NCBI RefSeq assembly: GCF_050908995.1
Contig: NW_027484967.1
Location: 1 to 64,000, forward strand
Length of the DNA stretch: 64,000 bases
Source of the DNA: Andrena cerasifolii
Taxonomy: Eukaryota > Arthropoda > Insecta > Hymenoptera > Andrenidae
Direction of reading: 5' to 3'
Below, in pieces: positions 26,638 through 40,958 of the stretch (positions are counted from its first letter, which is position 1; every line of letters begins with the position of its first letter). The translations under genes and the position numbers were made by a program. The notes under the pieces were generated by a model, which was not told the origin of the DNA, ran no database searches, and saw only the letters and a list, made by a program, of their open reading frames with translations.

Positions 26638-29600
26638 TTTTCAATATCAGTTTTTCGATATCAGTTTTTCAATATTTGCTTTACAATATCGGTTTAGAAC
26701 AATATCGGTTTTGCAATATCAGTTTCTCAATATCAGTTTTTCGATATCAGTTTTTCAATATTTGTTTTTCAATATCGGTTTTTCAATATCGGTTCTAACA
26801 TCGGTTTCAATATCGGTTTTTCAATATCGGTTTTTCAATATCAGTTTTTCAATATTTGCTTTACAATATCGGTTTTTCAATGTCGGTTTAGAACAATATC
26901 GGTTTTGCAATATTAGTTTCTCAATATCAGTTTTTCGATATCAGTTTTTCAATATTTGTTTTTCAATATCGGTTCTAATATCGGTTTCAATATCGGTTTT
27001 GCAATATCAGTTTTTCGATATAAGTTTTTCAATATCGGTTTTTCAATATCGGTTTTTCAATATCGGTTCTAATATCGGTTTCAATATCGGTTTTGCAATA
27101 TCGGTTTTTCAATATCGGTTTTTCAATATCAGTTTTTCGATATAGGTTTTTCAATATCGGTTTTTCAATATCGGATTTTCAATATCAGTTTTTCAATATT
27201 TGTTTTCAATATCGGTTTTTGAATATCGGTTCTAATATCGGTTTCAATATCGGTTTTTCAATATCGGTTTTTCAATATCAGTTTTTCAATATTTGCTTTA
27301 CAATATCGGTTTTTCAATGTCGGTTTAGAACAATATCGGTTTTGCAATATCAGTTTCTCAATATCAGTTTTTCGATATCAGTTTTTCAATATTTGTTTTT
27401 CAATATCGGTTCTAATATCGGTTTCAATATCGGTTTTGCAATATCAGTTTTTCGATATAAGTTTTTCAATATCGGTTTTTCAATATCGGTTTTTCAATAT
27501 CGGTTCTAATATCGGTTTCAATATCAGTTTTTCGATATCAGTTCTTCAATATTTGGTTTTCAATATCGGTTTTTGAATATCGGTTCTAATATCGGTTTCA
27601 ATATCGGTTTTTCAATATCGGTTTTTCAATATCGGTTTTTCAATATCAGTTTTTGAATATTTGTTCTCCAATATCGGTTTTTCAATATCGGTTTTTCAAT
27701 ATCAGTTTTTCAATATTTGTTTTTCAATATCGGTTTTTCAATATCGGTTCTAATATCGGTTTTGCAATATCAGTTTTTCGATATAAGTTTTTCAATATCG
27801 GTTTTTCAATATCGGTTTTTGAATATCGGTTCTAATATCGGTTTCAATATCGGTTTTTCAATATCGGTTTTTCAATATCGGTTCTAATATCGGTTTCAAT
27901 ATCAGTTTTTCGATATCAGTTTTTCAATATTTGTTTTTCAATATCGGTTTTTCAATATCGGTTTTTCAATATCAGTTTTTCGATATCAGTTTTTCAATAT
28001 TTGCTTTACAATATCGGTTTTTCAATATCCGTTCTAATATCGGATTCAATATCGGTTTTTCAATATCAGTTTTTCGATATAGGTTTTTCAGTATCGGTTT
28101 TCCAATATCGGTTTTTCAATATCAGTTCTTCAATATTTGGTTTTCAATATCGGTTTTTGAATATCGGTTCTAATATCGGATTCAATATCGGTTTTTCAAT
28201 ATCAGTTTTTCGATATCAGTTTTTCAATATTTGTTTTTCAATATCGGTTTTTCAATATCGATTTTTCAATATCGGTTTTTCAATATCGGTTCTAATATCG
28301 GTTTCAATATCGGTTTTGCAATATCAGTTTTTCGATATAAGTTTTTCGATATAGGTTTTTCAATATCGGTTTTTCAATATCGGTTCTAATATCGGTTTCA
28401 ATATCGGTTTTTCAATATCGGTTTTTCAATATCAGTTTTTCAATATTTGTTTTTCAATATCGGTTTTTCAATATCGGTTCTAATATCGGTTTCAATATCG
28501 GTTTTTCAATATCGGTTTTTCAATATCGGTTTTTCAATATCAGTTTTTCGATATCAGTTTTTCAATATTTGCTATACAATATCGGTTTATAACAATATCG
28601 GTTTTGCAATATCAGTTTCTCAATATCAGTTTTTCGATATCAGTTTTTCAATATTTGTTTTTCAATATCGGTTTTTCAATATCGGTTCTAACATCGGTTT
28701 CAATATCGGTTTTTCAATATCGGTTTTTCAATATCAGTTTTTCAATATTTGCTTTACAATATCGGTTTTTCAATGTCGGTTTAGAACAATATCGGTTTTG
28801 CAATATCAGTTTCTCAATATCAGTTTTTCGATATCAGTTTTTCTATATTTGTTTTTCAATATCGGTTCTAATATCGGTTTCAATATCGGTTTTGCAATAT
28901 CAGTTTTTCGATATAAGTTTTTCAATATTTGTTTTTCAATATCGGTTTTTCAATATCGGTTTTTCAATATCAGTTTTTCCATATCAGTTTTTCAATATCT
29001 GCTTTACAATATCGGTTTTTCAATATCCCTTCTAATATCGGATTCAATATCGGTTTTTCAATATCAGTTTTTCGATATAGGTTTTTCAATATCGGTTTTT
29101 CAATATCGGTTCTAATATCGGTTTCAATATCGGTTTTTCAATATCGGTTTTTCAATATCAGTTTTTCGATATCAGTTTTTCAATATTTGCTTTACAATAT
29201 CGGTTTTTCAATATCGGTTCTAATATCGGATTCAATATCGGTTTTTCAATATCGGTTTTTCGATATCAGTTTTTCAATATTTGCTTTACAATATCGGTTT
29301 TTCAATATCGGTTTAGAACAATATCGGTTTTGCAATATCAGTTTTTCGATATCAGTTTTTCGATATCAGTTTTTCGATATCAGTTTTTCAATATCTGCTT
29401 TACAATATCGGTTTTTCAATATCCGTTCTAATATCGGATTCAATATCGGTTTTTCAATATCAGTTTTTCGATATAGGTTTTTCAATATCGGTTTTTCAAT
29501 ATCGGTTCTAATATCGGTTTCAATATCGGTTTTGCAATATCAGTTTTTCGATATAAGTTTTTCGATATAGGTTTTTCAATATCGGTTTTTCAATATCGGT

Positions 29601-32600
29601 TCTAATATCGGTTTCAATATCGGTTTTTCAATATCGGTTTTTCAATATCAGTTTTTCAATATTTGTTTTTCAATATCGGTTTTTCAATATCGGTTCTAAT
29701 ATCGGTTTCAATATCGGTTTTTCAATATCGGTTTTTCAATATCAGTTTTTCGATATCAGTTTTTCAATATTTGCTATACAATATCGGTTTAGAACAATAT
29801 CGGTTTTGCAATATCAGTTTCTCAATATCAGTTTTTCGATATCAGTTTTTCAATATTTGTTTTTCAATATCGGTTTTTCAATATCGGTTCTAACATCGGT
29901 TTCAATATCGGTTTTTCAATATCGGTTTTTCAATATCAGTTTTTCAATATTTGCTTTACAATATCGGTTTTTCAATGTCGGTTTAGAACAATATCGGTTT
30001 TGCAATATCAGTTTCTCAATATCAGTTTTTCGATATCAGTTTTTCAATATTTGTTTTTCAATATCGGTTCTAATATCGGTTTCAATATCGGTTTTGCAAT
30101 ATCAGTTTTTCGATATAAGTTTTTCAATATTTGTTTTTCAATATCGGTTTTTCAATATCGGTTTTTCAATATCAGTTTTTCGATATCAGTTTTTCAATAT
30201 CTGCTTTACAATATCGGTTTTTCAATATCCGTTCTAATATCGGATTCAATATCGGTTTTTCAATATCAGTTTTTCGATATAGGTTTTTCAATATCGGTTT
30301 TTCAATATCGGTTCTAATATCGGTTTCAATATCGGTTTTTCAATATCAGTTTTTCGATATCAGTTTTTCAATATTTGCTTTACAATATCGGTTTTTCAAT
30401 ATCGGTTTTTCGATATCAGTTTTTCAATATTTGCTTTACAATATCGGTTTTTCAATATCGGTTTAGAACAATATCGGTTTTGCAATATCAGTTTTTCGAT
30501 ATCAGTTTTTCAATATTTGTTTTTCAATATCGGTTCTAATATCGGTTTCAATATCGGTTTTTCAATATCAGTTTTTCGATATAGGTTTTTCAATATCGGT
30601 TTTTCAATATCGGTTTTTCAATATCAGTTTTTCAATATTTGTTTTCAATATCGGTTTTTGAATATCGGTTCTAATATCGGTTTCAATATCGGTTTTTCAA
30701 TATCGGTTCTAATATCGGATTCAATATCGGTTTTGCAATATCAGTTTTTCGATATAGGTTTTTCAATATCGGTTTTTCAATATCAGTTTTTCAATATTTG
30801 TTCTCCAATATCGGTTTTTGAATATCGGTTCTAATATCGGATTCAATATCGGTTTTTCAATATTTGTTTTTCAATATCGGTTCTAATATCGGTTGCAATA
30901 TCGGTTTTTCAATATCGGTTTTTCAATATCAGTTTTTCGATATCAGTTTTTCAATATTTGTTTTTCAATATCGGTTTTTCAATATCGGTTCTAATATCGG
31001 TTTCAATATCGGTTTTTCAATATCGGTTCTAATATCGGTTTCAATATCGGTTTTTCAATATCGGTTTTTCAATATCGGTTTTTCAATATCAGTTTTTCGA
31101 TATCAGTTTTTCAATATTTGCTTTACAATATCGGTTTTTCAATATGGGTGTAGAACAATATCGGTTTTGCAATATCAGTTTCTCAATATCAGTTTTTCGA
31201 TATCAGTTTTTCAATATTTGTTTTTCAATATCGGTTTTTCAATATCGGTTCTAATATCGGTTTCAATATCGGTTTTGCAATATCAGTTTTTCGATATAAG
31301 TTTTTCAGTATCGGTTTTTCAATATTTGTTTTTCAATATCGGTTTTTTCAATATCAGTTTTTCAATATTTGTTCTCCAATATCGGTTTTTGAATATCGGT
31401 TCTAATATCGGATTCAATATCGGTTTTTCAATATCGATTTTTCAATATCGGTTTTTCAATATCGGTTCTAATATCGGTTTCAATATCGGTTTTGCAATAT
31501 CAGTTTTTCGATATAAGTTTTTCGATATAGGTTTTTCAATATCGGTTTTTCAATATCGGTTCTAATATCGGTTTCAATATCGGTTTTTCAATATCGGTTT
31601 TTCAATATCAGTTTTTCAATATTTGTTTTTCAATATCGGTTTTTCAATATCGGTTCTAATATCGGTTTCAATATCGGTTTCAATATCGGTTTTTCAATAT
31701 CGGTTTTTCAATATCGGTTTTTCAATGTCGGTTTAGAACAATATCGGTTTTGCAATATCAGTTTCTCAATATCAGTTTTTCGATATAAGTTTTTCGATAT
31801 AGGTTTTTCAATATCGGTTTTTCAATATCGGTTCTAATATCGGTTTCAATATCGGTTTTGCAATATCAGTTTTTCGATATAAGTTTTTCGATATAGGTTT
31901 TTCAATATCGGTTTTTCAATATCGGTTCTAATATCGGTTTCAATATCGGTTTTTCAATATCGGTTTTTCAATATCAGTTTTTCAATATTTGTTTTTCAAT
32001 ATCGGTTTTTCAATATCGGTTCTAATATCGGTTTCAATATCGGTTTTTCAATATCGGTTTTTCAATATCGGTTTTTCAATATCAGTTTTTCGATATCAGT
32101 TTTTCAATATTTGCTATACAATATCGGTTTAGAACAATATCGGTTTTGCAATATCAGTTTCTCAATATCAGTTTTTCGATATCAGTTTTTCAATATTTGT
32201 TTTTCAATATCGGTTTTTCAATATCGGTTCTAACATCGGTTTCAATATCGGTTTTTCAATATCGGTTTTTCAATATCAGTTTTTCAATATTTGCTTTACA
32301 ATATCGGTTTTTCAATGTCGGTTTAGAACAATATCGGTTTTGCAATATCAGTTTCTCAATATCAGTTTTTCGATATCAGTTTTTCAATATTTGTTTTTCA
32401 ATATCGGTTCTAATATCGGTTTCAATATCGGTTTTGCAATATCAGTTTTTCGATATAAGTTTTTCAATATTTGTTTTTCAATATCGGTTTTTCAATATCG
32501 GTTTTTCAATATCAGTTTTTCGATATCAGTTTTTCAATATCTGCTTTACAATATCGGTTTTTCAATATCCGTTCTAATATCGGATTCAATATCGGTTTTT

Positions 32601-35600
32601 CAATATCAGTTTTTCAATATAGGTTTTTCAATATCGGTTTTTCAATATCGGTTCTAATATCGGTTTCAATATCGGTTTTTCAATATCAGTTTTTCGATAT
32701 CAGTTTTTCAATATTTGCTTTACAATATCGGTTTTTCAATATCGGTTTTTCGATATCAGTTTTTCAATATTTGCTTTACAATATCGGTTTTTCAATATCG
32801 GTTTAGAACAATATCGGTTTTGCAATATCAGTTTTTCGATATCAGTTTTTCAATATTTGTTTTTCAATATCGGTTCTAATATCGGTTTCAATATCGGTTT
32901 TGCAATATCAGTTTTTCGATATAAGTTTTTCAATATCGGTTTTTCAATATCGGTTTTTCCATATCAGTTTTTCGATATCAGTTTTTCAATATTTGTTTTT
33001 CAATATCGGTTTTTCAATATCGGTTCTAATATCGGTTTCAATATCGGTTTTTCAATATCGGTTTTTCAATATCGGTTCTAATATCGGTTTCAATATCGGT
33101 TTTTCAATATCGGTTTTTCAATATCGGTTTTTCAATATCAGTTTTTCGATGTCAGTTTTTCAATATTTGCTTTACAATATCGGTTTTTCAATATGGGTGT
33201 AGAACAATATCGGTTTTGCAATATCAGTTTCTCAATATCAGTTTTTCGATATCAGTTTTTCAATATTTGTTTTTCAATATCGGTTTTTCAATATCGGTTC
33301 TAATATCGGTTTCAATATCGGTTTTGCAATATCAGTTTTTCGATATAAGTTTTTCAGTATCGGTTTTTCAATATTTGTTTTTCAATATCGGTTTTTTCAA
33401 TATCAGTTTTTCAATATTTGTTCTCCAATATCGGTTTTTGAATATCGGTTCTAATATCGGATTCAATATCGGTTTTTCAATATCGATTTTTCAATATCGG
33501 TTTTTCAATATCGGTTCTAATATCGGTTTCAATATCGGTTTTGCAATATCAGTTTTTCGATATAAGTTTTTCGATATAGGTTTTTCAATATCGGTTTTTC
33601 AATATCGGTTCTAATATCGGTTTCAATATCGGTTTTTCAATATCGGTTTTTCAATATCAGTTTTTCAATATTTGTTTTTCAATATCGGTTCTAATATCGG
33701 TTTCAATATCGGTTTCAATATCGGTTTTTCAATATCGGTTTTTCAATATCGGTTTTTCAATATCAGTTTTTCGATATCAGTTTTTCAATATTTGCTTTAC
33801 AATATCGGTTTAGAACAATATCGGTTTTGCAATATCAGTTTCTCAATATCAGTTTTTCGATATCAGTTTTTCAATATTTGTTTTTCAATATCGGTTTTTC
33901 AATATCGGTTCTAACATCGGTTTCAATATCGGTTTTTCAATATCGGTTTTTCAATATCAGTTTTTCAATATTTGCTTTACAATATCGGTTTTTCAATGTC
34001 GGTTTAGAACAATATCGGTTTTGCAATATCAGTTTCTCAATATCAGTTTTTCGATATCAGTTTTTCAATATTTGTTTTTCAATATCGGTTCTAATATCGG
34101 TTTCAATATCGGTTTTGCAATATCAGTTTTTCGATATAAGTTTTTCAATATCGGTTTTTCAATATCGGTTTTTCAATATCGGTTCTAATATCGGTTTCAA
34201 TATCGGTTTTGCAATATCGGTTTTTCAATATCAGTTTTTCGATATAGGTTTTTCAGTATCGGTTTTTCAATATCGGTTTTTCAATATCAGTTCTTCAATA
34301 TTTGGTTTTCAATATCGGTTTTTGAATATCGGTTCTAATATCGGTTTCAATATCGGTTTTTCAATATCGGTTTTTCAATATCGGTTTTTCAATATCAGTT
34401 TTTCAATATTTGTTCTCCAATATCGGTTTTCGAATATCGGTTCTAATATCGGATTCAATATCGGTTTTTCAATATCGGTTTTTCAATATCAGTTTTTCGA
34501 TATCAGTTTTTCAATATTTGTTTTTCAATATCGGTTTTTCAATATCGGTTCTAATATCGGTTTCAATATCGGTTTTTCAATATCGGTTTTTCAATATCAG
34601 TTTTTCAATATTTGTTCTCCAATATCGGTTTTTCAATATCGGTTTTTCAATATCAGTTTTTCAATATTTGTTCTCCAATATCGGTTTTTGAATATCGGTT
34701 CTAATATCGGATTCAATATCGGTTTTTCAATATCGGTTTTTCAATATCAGTTTTTCGATATCAGTTTTTCAATATTTGTTTTTCAATATCGGTTTTTCAA
34801 TATCGGTTCTAATATCGGTTTCAATATCGGTTTTTCAATATCGGTTTTTCAATATCAGTTTTGCAATATTTGTTCTCCAATATCGGTTTTTCAATATCGG
34901 TTTTTCAATATCAGTTTTTCGCTATCAGTTTTTCAATATTTGCTTTACAATATCGGTTTTTCAATATCCGTTCTAATATCGGATTCAATATCGGTTTTTC
35001 AATATCAGTTTTTCGATATAGGTTTTTCAGTATCGGTTTTTCGATATCAGTTTTTCGATATCAGTTTTTCAATATTTGTTTTTCAATATCGGTTTTTCAA
35101 TATCGGTTCTAATATCGGTTTCAATATCGGTTTTTCAATATCAGTTTTTCGATATCAGTTTTTCAATATTTGTTTTTCAATATCGGTTTTTCAATATCGG
35201 TTCTAATATCGGTTTCAATATCGGTTTTTCAATATCGGTTTTTCAATATCGGTTCTAATATCGGTTTCAATATCGGTTTTTCAATATCGGTTCTAATATC
35301 GGTTTCAATATCGGTTTTGCAATATCAGTTTTTCGATATAAGTTTTTCAATATCGGTTTTTCAATATCGGTTTTTCAATATTTGTTTTTCAATATCGGTT
35401 TTTTCAATATCGGTTCTAATATCGGTTTCAATATCGGCTTTTCAATATCAGTTTTTCGATATCAGTTTTTCAATATTTGTTTTTCAATATCGGTTTTTCA
35501 ATATCGGTTCTAATATCGGTTTCAATATCGTTTTTTCAATATCGGTTTTTCAATATCGGTTCTAATACCGGTTTCAATATCGGTTTTTCAATATCGGTTT

Positions 35601-38107
35601 TTCAATATCAGTTTTTCAATATTTGTTCTCCAATATCAGTTTTTGAATATCGGTTCTAATATCGGATTCAATATCGGTTTTTCAATATCGGTTTTTCAAT
35701 ATCAGTTTTTCAATATTTGCTTTACAATATCGGTTTTTCAATGTCGGTTTAGAACAATATCGGTTTTGCAATATCAGTTTCTCAATAACAGTTTTTCGAT
35801 ATCAGTTTTTCAATATTTGTTTTTCAATATCGGTTTTTCAATATCGGTTCTAATATCGGTTTCAATATCGGTTTTTCAATATCGGTTTTTCAATATCGGT
35901 TCTAATACCGGTTTCAATATCGGTTTTTCAATATCGGTTTTTCAATATCAGTTTTTCAATATTTGTTCTCCAATATCAGTTTTTGAATATCGGTTCTAAT
36001 ATCGGTTTCAATATCGGTTTTGCAATATCAGTTTTTCGATATAAGTTTTTCAATATCGGTTTTTCAATATCGGTTTTTCAATATCGGTTCTAATATCGGT
36101 TTCAATATCAGTTTTTCGATATCAGTTTTTCAATATTTGTTTTTCAATATCGGTTTTTCAATATCGGTTTTTCAATATCAGTTTTTCGATATCAGTTTTT
36201 CAATATTTGCTTTACAATATCGGTTTTTCAATATCCGTTCTAATATCGGTTTCAATATCGGTTTTTCAATATCGGTTTTTCAATATCAGTTTTTCAATAT
36301 TTGTTCTCCAATATCGGTTTTTGAATATCGGTTCTAATATCGGATTCAATATCGGTTTTTCAATATCGGTTTTTCAATATCAGTTTTTCGATATCAGTTT
36401 TTCAATATTTGTTTTTCAATATCGGTTTTTCAATATCGGTTCTAATATCGGTTTCAATATCGGTTTTTCAATATCGGTTTTTCAATATCAGTTTTTCAAT
36501 ATTTGTTCTCCAATATCGGTTTTTGAATATCGGTTCTAATATCGGATTCAATATCGGTTTTTCAATATCGGTTTTTCAATATCAGTTTTTCGATATCAGT
36601 TTTTCAATATTTGTTTTTCAATATCGTTTTTTCAATATCGGTTTTTCAATATCGGTTTTTCAATATCGGTTTTTCAATATCGGTTCTAATATCGGTTTCA
36701 ATATCGGTTTTGCAATATCGGTTTTTCAATATCAGTTTTTCGATATCAGTTTTTCAATATTTGTTTTTCAATATCGGTTTTTCAATATCGGTTCTAATAT
36801 CGGTTTCAATATCGGTTTTTCAATATCAGTTTTTCGATATAGGTTTTTCAATATCGGTTTTTCAATATCGGTTTTTCAATATCAGTTTTTCAATATTTGT
36901 TTTCAATATCGGTTTTTGAATATCGGTTCTAATATCGGTTTCAATATCGGTTTTTCAATATCGGTTGTAATATCGGATTCAATATCGGTTTTGCAATATC
37001 AGTTTTTCGATATAGGTTTTTCAATATCGGTTTTTCAATATCAGTTTTTCAATATTTGTTCTCCAATATCGGTTTTTGAATATCGGTTCTAATATCGGAT
37101 TCAATATCGGTTTTTCAATATCGGTTTTTCAATATGAGTTTTTCGATATCAGTTTTTCAATATTTGTTCTCCAATATCGGTTTTTGAATATCGGTTCTAA
37201 TATCGGATTCAATATCGGTTTTTCAATATCGGTTTTTCAATAGCAGTTTTTCGATACCAGTTTTTCAATATTTGTTTTTCAATATCGGTTTTTCAATATC
37301 GGTTCTAATATCGGTTTCAATATCGGTTTTTCAATATCGGTTTTTCAATATCGGTTTTTCAATATCAGTTTTTCGATATCAGTTTTTCAATATTTGCTTT
37401 ACAATATCGGTTTTTCAATATGCGTGTAGAACAATATCGGTTTTGCAATATCAGTTTCTCAATATCAGTTTTTCGATATCAGTTTTTCAATATTTGTTTT
37501 TCAATATCGGTTTTTCAATATCGGTTCTAATATCGGTTTCAATATCGGTTTTGCAATATCAGTTTTTCGATATAGGTTTTTCAATATCGGTTTTTCAATA
37601 TCGGTTTTTCAATATTTGTTTTTCAATATCGGTTTTTTCAATATCAGTTTTTCAATATTTGTTCTCCAATATCGGTTTTTGAATATCGGTTCTAATATCG
37701 GATTCAATATCGGTTTTTCAATATCGATTTTTCAATATCGGTTTTTCAATATCGGTTCTAATATCGGTTTCAATATCGGTTTTGCAATATCAGTTTTTCG
37801 ATATAAGTTTTTCGATATAGGTTTTTCAATATCGGTTTTTCAATATCGGTTCTAATATCGGTTTCAATATCGGTTTTTCAATATCGGTTCTAATATCGGT
37901 TTCAATATCGGTTTTTCAATATCGGTTTTTCAATATCAGTTTTTCAATATTTGTTTTTCAATATCGGTTTTTCAATATCGGTTCTAATATCGGTTTCAAT
38001 ATCGGTTTTTCAATATCGGTTTTTCAATATCGGTTTTTCAATATCAGTTTTTCGATATCAGTTTTTCAATATTTGCTTTACAATATCGGTTTAGAACAAT
38101 ATCGGTT

Positions 38108-38986
38108 TTGCAATATCAGTTTCTCAATATCAGTTTTTCGATATCAGTTTTTCAATATTTGTTTTTCAATATCGGTTTTTCAATATCGGTTCTAACATCG
38201 GTTTCAATATCGGTTTTTCAATATCGGTTTTTCAATATCAGTTTTTCAATATTTGCTTTACAATATCGGTTTTTCAATGTCGGTTTAGAACAATATCGGT
38301 TTTGCAATATCAGTTTCTCAATATCAGTTTTTCGATATCAGTTTTTCAATATTTGTTTTTCAATATCGGTTCTAATTTCGGTTTCAATATCGGTTTTGCA
38401 ATATCAGTTTTTCGATATAAGTTTTTCAATATCGGTTTTTCAATATCGGTTTTTCAATATCGGTTCTAATATCGGTTTCAATATCGGTTTTGCAATATCG
38501 GTTTTTCAATATCAGTTTTTCGATATCAGTTTTTCAATATTTGTTTTTCAATATCGGTTTTTCAATATCGGTTCTAATATCGGTTTCAATATCGGTTTTT
38601 CAATATCAGTTTTTCGATATAGGTTTTTCAATATCGGTTTTTCAATATCGGATTTTCAATATCAGTTTTTCAATATTTGTTTTCAATATCGGTTTTTGAA
38701 TATCGGTTCTAATATCGGTTTCAATATCGGTTTTTCAATATCGGTGTTTCAATATCAGTTTTTCAATATTTGCTTTACAATATCGGTTTTTCAATGTCGG
38801 TTTAGAACAATATCGGTTTTGCAATATCAGTTTCTCAATATCAGTTTTTCGATATCAGTTTTTCAATATTTGCTTTACAATATCGGTTTTTCATTATCCG
38901 TTCTAATTTCGGATTCAATATCGGTTTTTCAATATCAGTTTTTCGATATAGGTTTTTCAATATCGGTTTTTCAATATCGGTTCTAA
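38108..38986 (+). repeat. Core cassette, long form, alternative 3' part
   Basis: The first three quarters match 5,661-6,539. The end differs, running through GCTTTACAATATC and TTCATTATCCG into TTCTAATTTCGG. The same altered end is found at 52,213-53,091, its partner in the 13.6-kb duplication. Confidence 0.7.
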
Positions 38987-40598
38987 TATCGGTTTCAATA
39001 TCGGTTTTTCAATATCGGTTTTTCAATATCAGTTTTTCGATATCAGTTTTTCAATATTTGCTTTACAATATCGGTTTTTCAATATCGGTTCTAATATCGG
39101 ATTCAAAATCGGTTTTTCAATATCGGTTTTTCGATATCAGTTTTTCAATATTTGCTTTACAATATCGGTTTTTCAATATCGGTTTAGAACAATATCGGTT
39201 TTGCAATATCAGTTTTTCGATATCAGTTTTTCAATATTTGTTTTTCAATATCGGTTCTAATATCGGTTTCAATATCGGTTTTTCAATATCGGTTTTTCAA
39301 TATCAGTTTTTCAATATTTTTTCTCCAATATCAGTTTTTGAATATCGGTTCTAATATCGGATTCAATATCGGTTTTTCAATATCGGTTTTTCAATATCAG
39401 TTTTTCAATATTTGCTTTACAATATCGGTTTTTCAATGTCGGTTTAGAACAATATCGGTTTTGCAATATCAGTTTCTCAATATCAGTTTTTCGATATCAG
39501 TTTTTCAATATTTGTTTTTCAATATCGGTTCTAATATCGGTTTCAATATCGGTTTTGCAATATCAGTTTTTCGATATAAGTTTTTCAATATCGGTTTTTC
39601 AATATCGGTTTTTCAATATCGGTTCTAATATCGGTTTCAATATCAGTTTTTCGATATCAGTTTTTCAATATTTGTTTTCAATATCGGTTTTTCAATATCG
39701 GTTTTTCAATATCAGTTTTTCGATATCAGTTTTTCAATATTTGCTTTACAATATCGGTTTTTCAATATCCGTTCTAATATCGGATTCAATATCGGTTTTT
39801 CAATATCAGTTTTTCGATATAGGTTTTTCAGTATCGGTTTTTCAATATCGGTTTTTCAATATCAGTTCTTCAATATTTGGTTTTCAATATCGGTTTTTGA
39901 ATATCGGTTCTAATATCGGTTTCAATATCGGTTTTTCAATATCGGTTTTTCAATATCGGTTTTTCAATATCAGTTTTTCAATATTTGTTCTCCAATATCG
40001 GTTTTTGAATATCGGTTCTAATATCGGATTCAATATCGGTTTTTCAATATCGGTTTTTCAATATCAGTTTTTCGATATCAGTTTTTCAATATCGGTTTTT
40101 CAATATCGGTTCTAATATCGGTTTCAATATCGGTTTTTCAATATCGGTTTTTCAATATCAGTTTTTCAATATTTGTTCTCCAATATCGGTTTTTCAATAT
40201 CGGTTTTTCAATATCAGTTTTTCAATATTTGTTCTCCAATATCGGTTTTTGAATATCGGTTCTAATATCGGATTCAATATCGGTTTTTCAATATCGGTTT
40301 TTCAATATCAGTTTTTCGATATCAGTTTTTCAATATTTGTTTTTCAATATCGTTTTTTCAATATCGGTTTTTCAATATCAGTTTTTCGATATCAGTTTTT
40401 CAATATTTGCTTTACAATATCGGTTTTTCAATATCCGTTCTAATATCGGATTCAATATCGGTTTTTCAATATCAGTTTTTCGATATAGGTTTTTCAATAT
40501 CGGTTTTTCAATATCGGTTCTAATATCGGTTTCAATATCGGTTTTTCAATATCGGTTTTTCAATATCAGTTTTTCGATATCAGTTTTTCAATATTTGC

Positions 40599-40958
40599 TT
40601 TACAATATCGGTTTTTCAATATCGGTTTAGAACAATATCGGTTTTGCAATATCAGTTTTTCGATATCAGTTTTTCAATATTTGTTTTTCAATATCGGTTC
40701 TAATATCGGTTTCAATATCGGTTTTTCAATATCGGTTTTTCAATATCAGTATTTCGATATCAGTTTTTCAATATTTGCTTTACAATATCGGTTTTTCAAT
40801 ATCGGTTTAGAACAATATCGGTTTTGCAATATCAGTTTTTCGATATCAGTGTTTCAATATTTGTTTTTCAATATCGGTTCTAATATCGGTTTCAATATCG
40901 GTTTTGCAATATCAGTTTTTCGATATAAGTTTTTCAATATCGGTTTTTCAATATCGGT
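40599..40958 (+). repeat. 180-bp tandem pair inside the large block
   Basis: Two units, 40,599-40,778 and 40,779-40,958, each run from GCTTTACAATATC through TTTAGAACAATATC to TTCTAATATCGG. Unit 2 carries CAGTGTTTC near 40,850. The matching place in copy 2 of the large block (about 54,700-54,830) has a single unit, so the duplication happened after the block was copied (inference). Confidence 0.75.
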
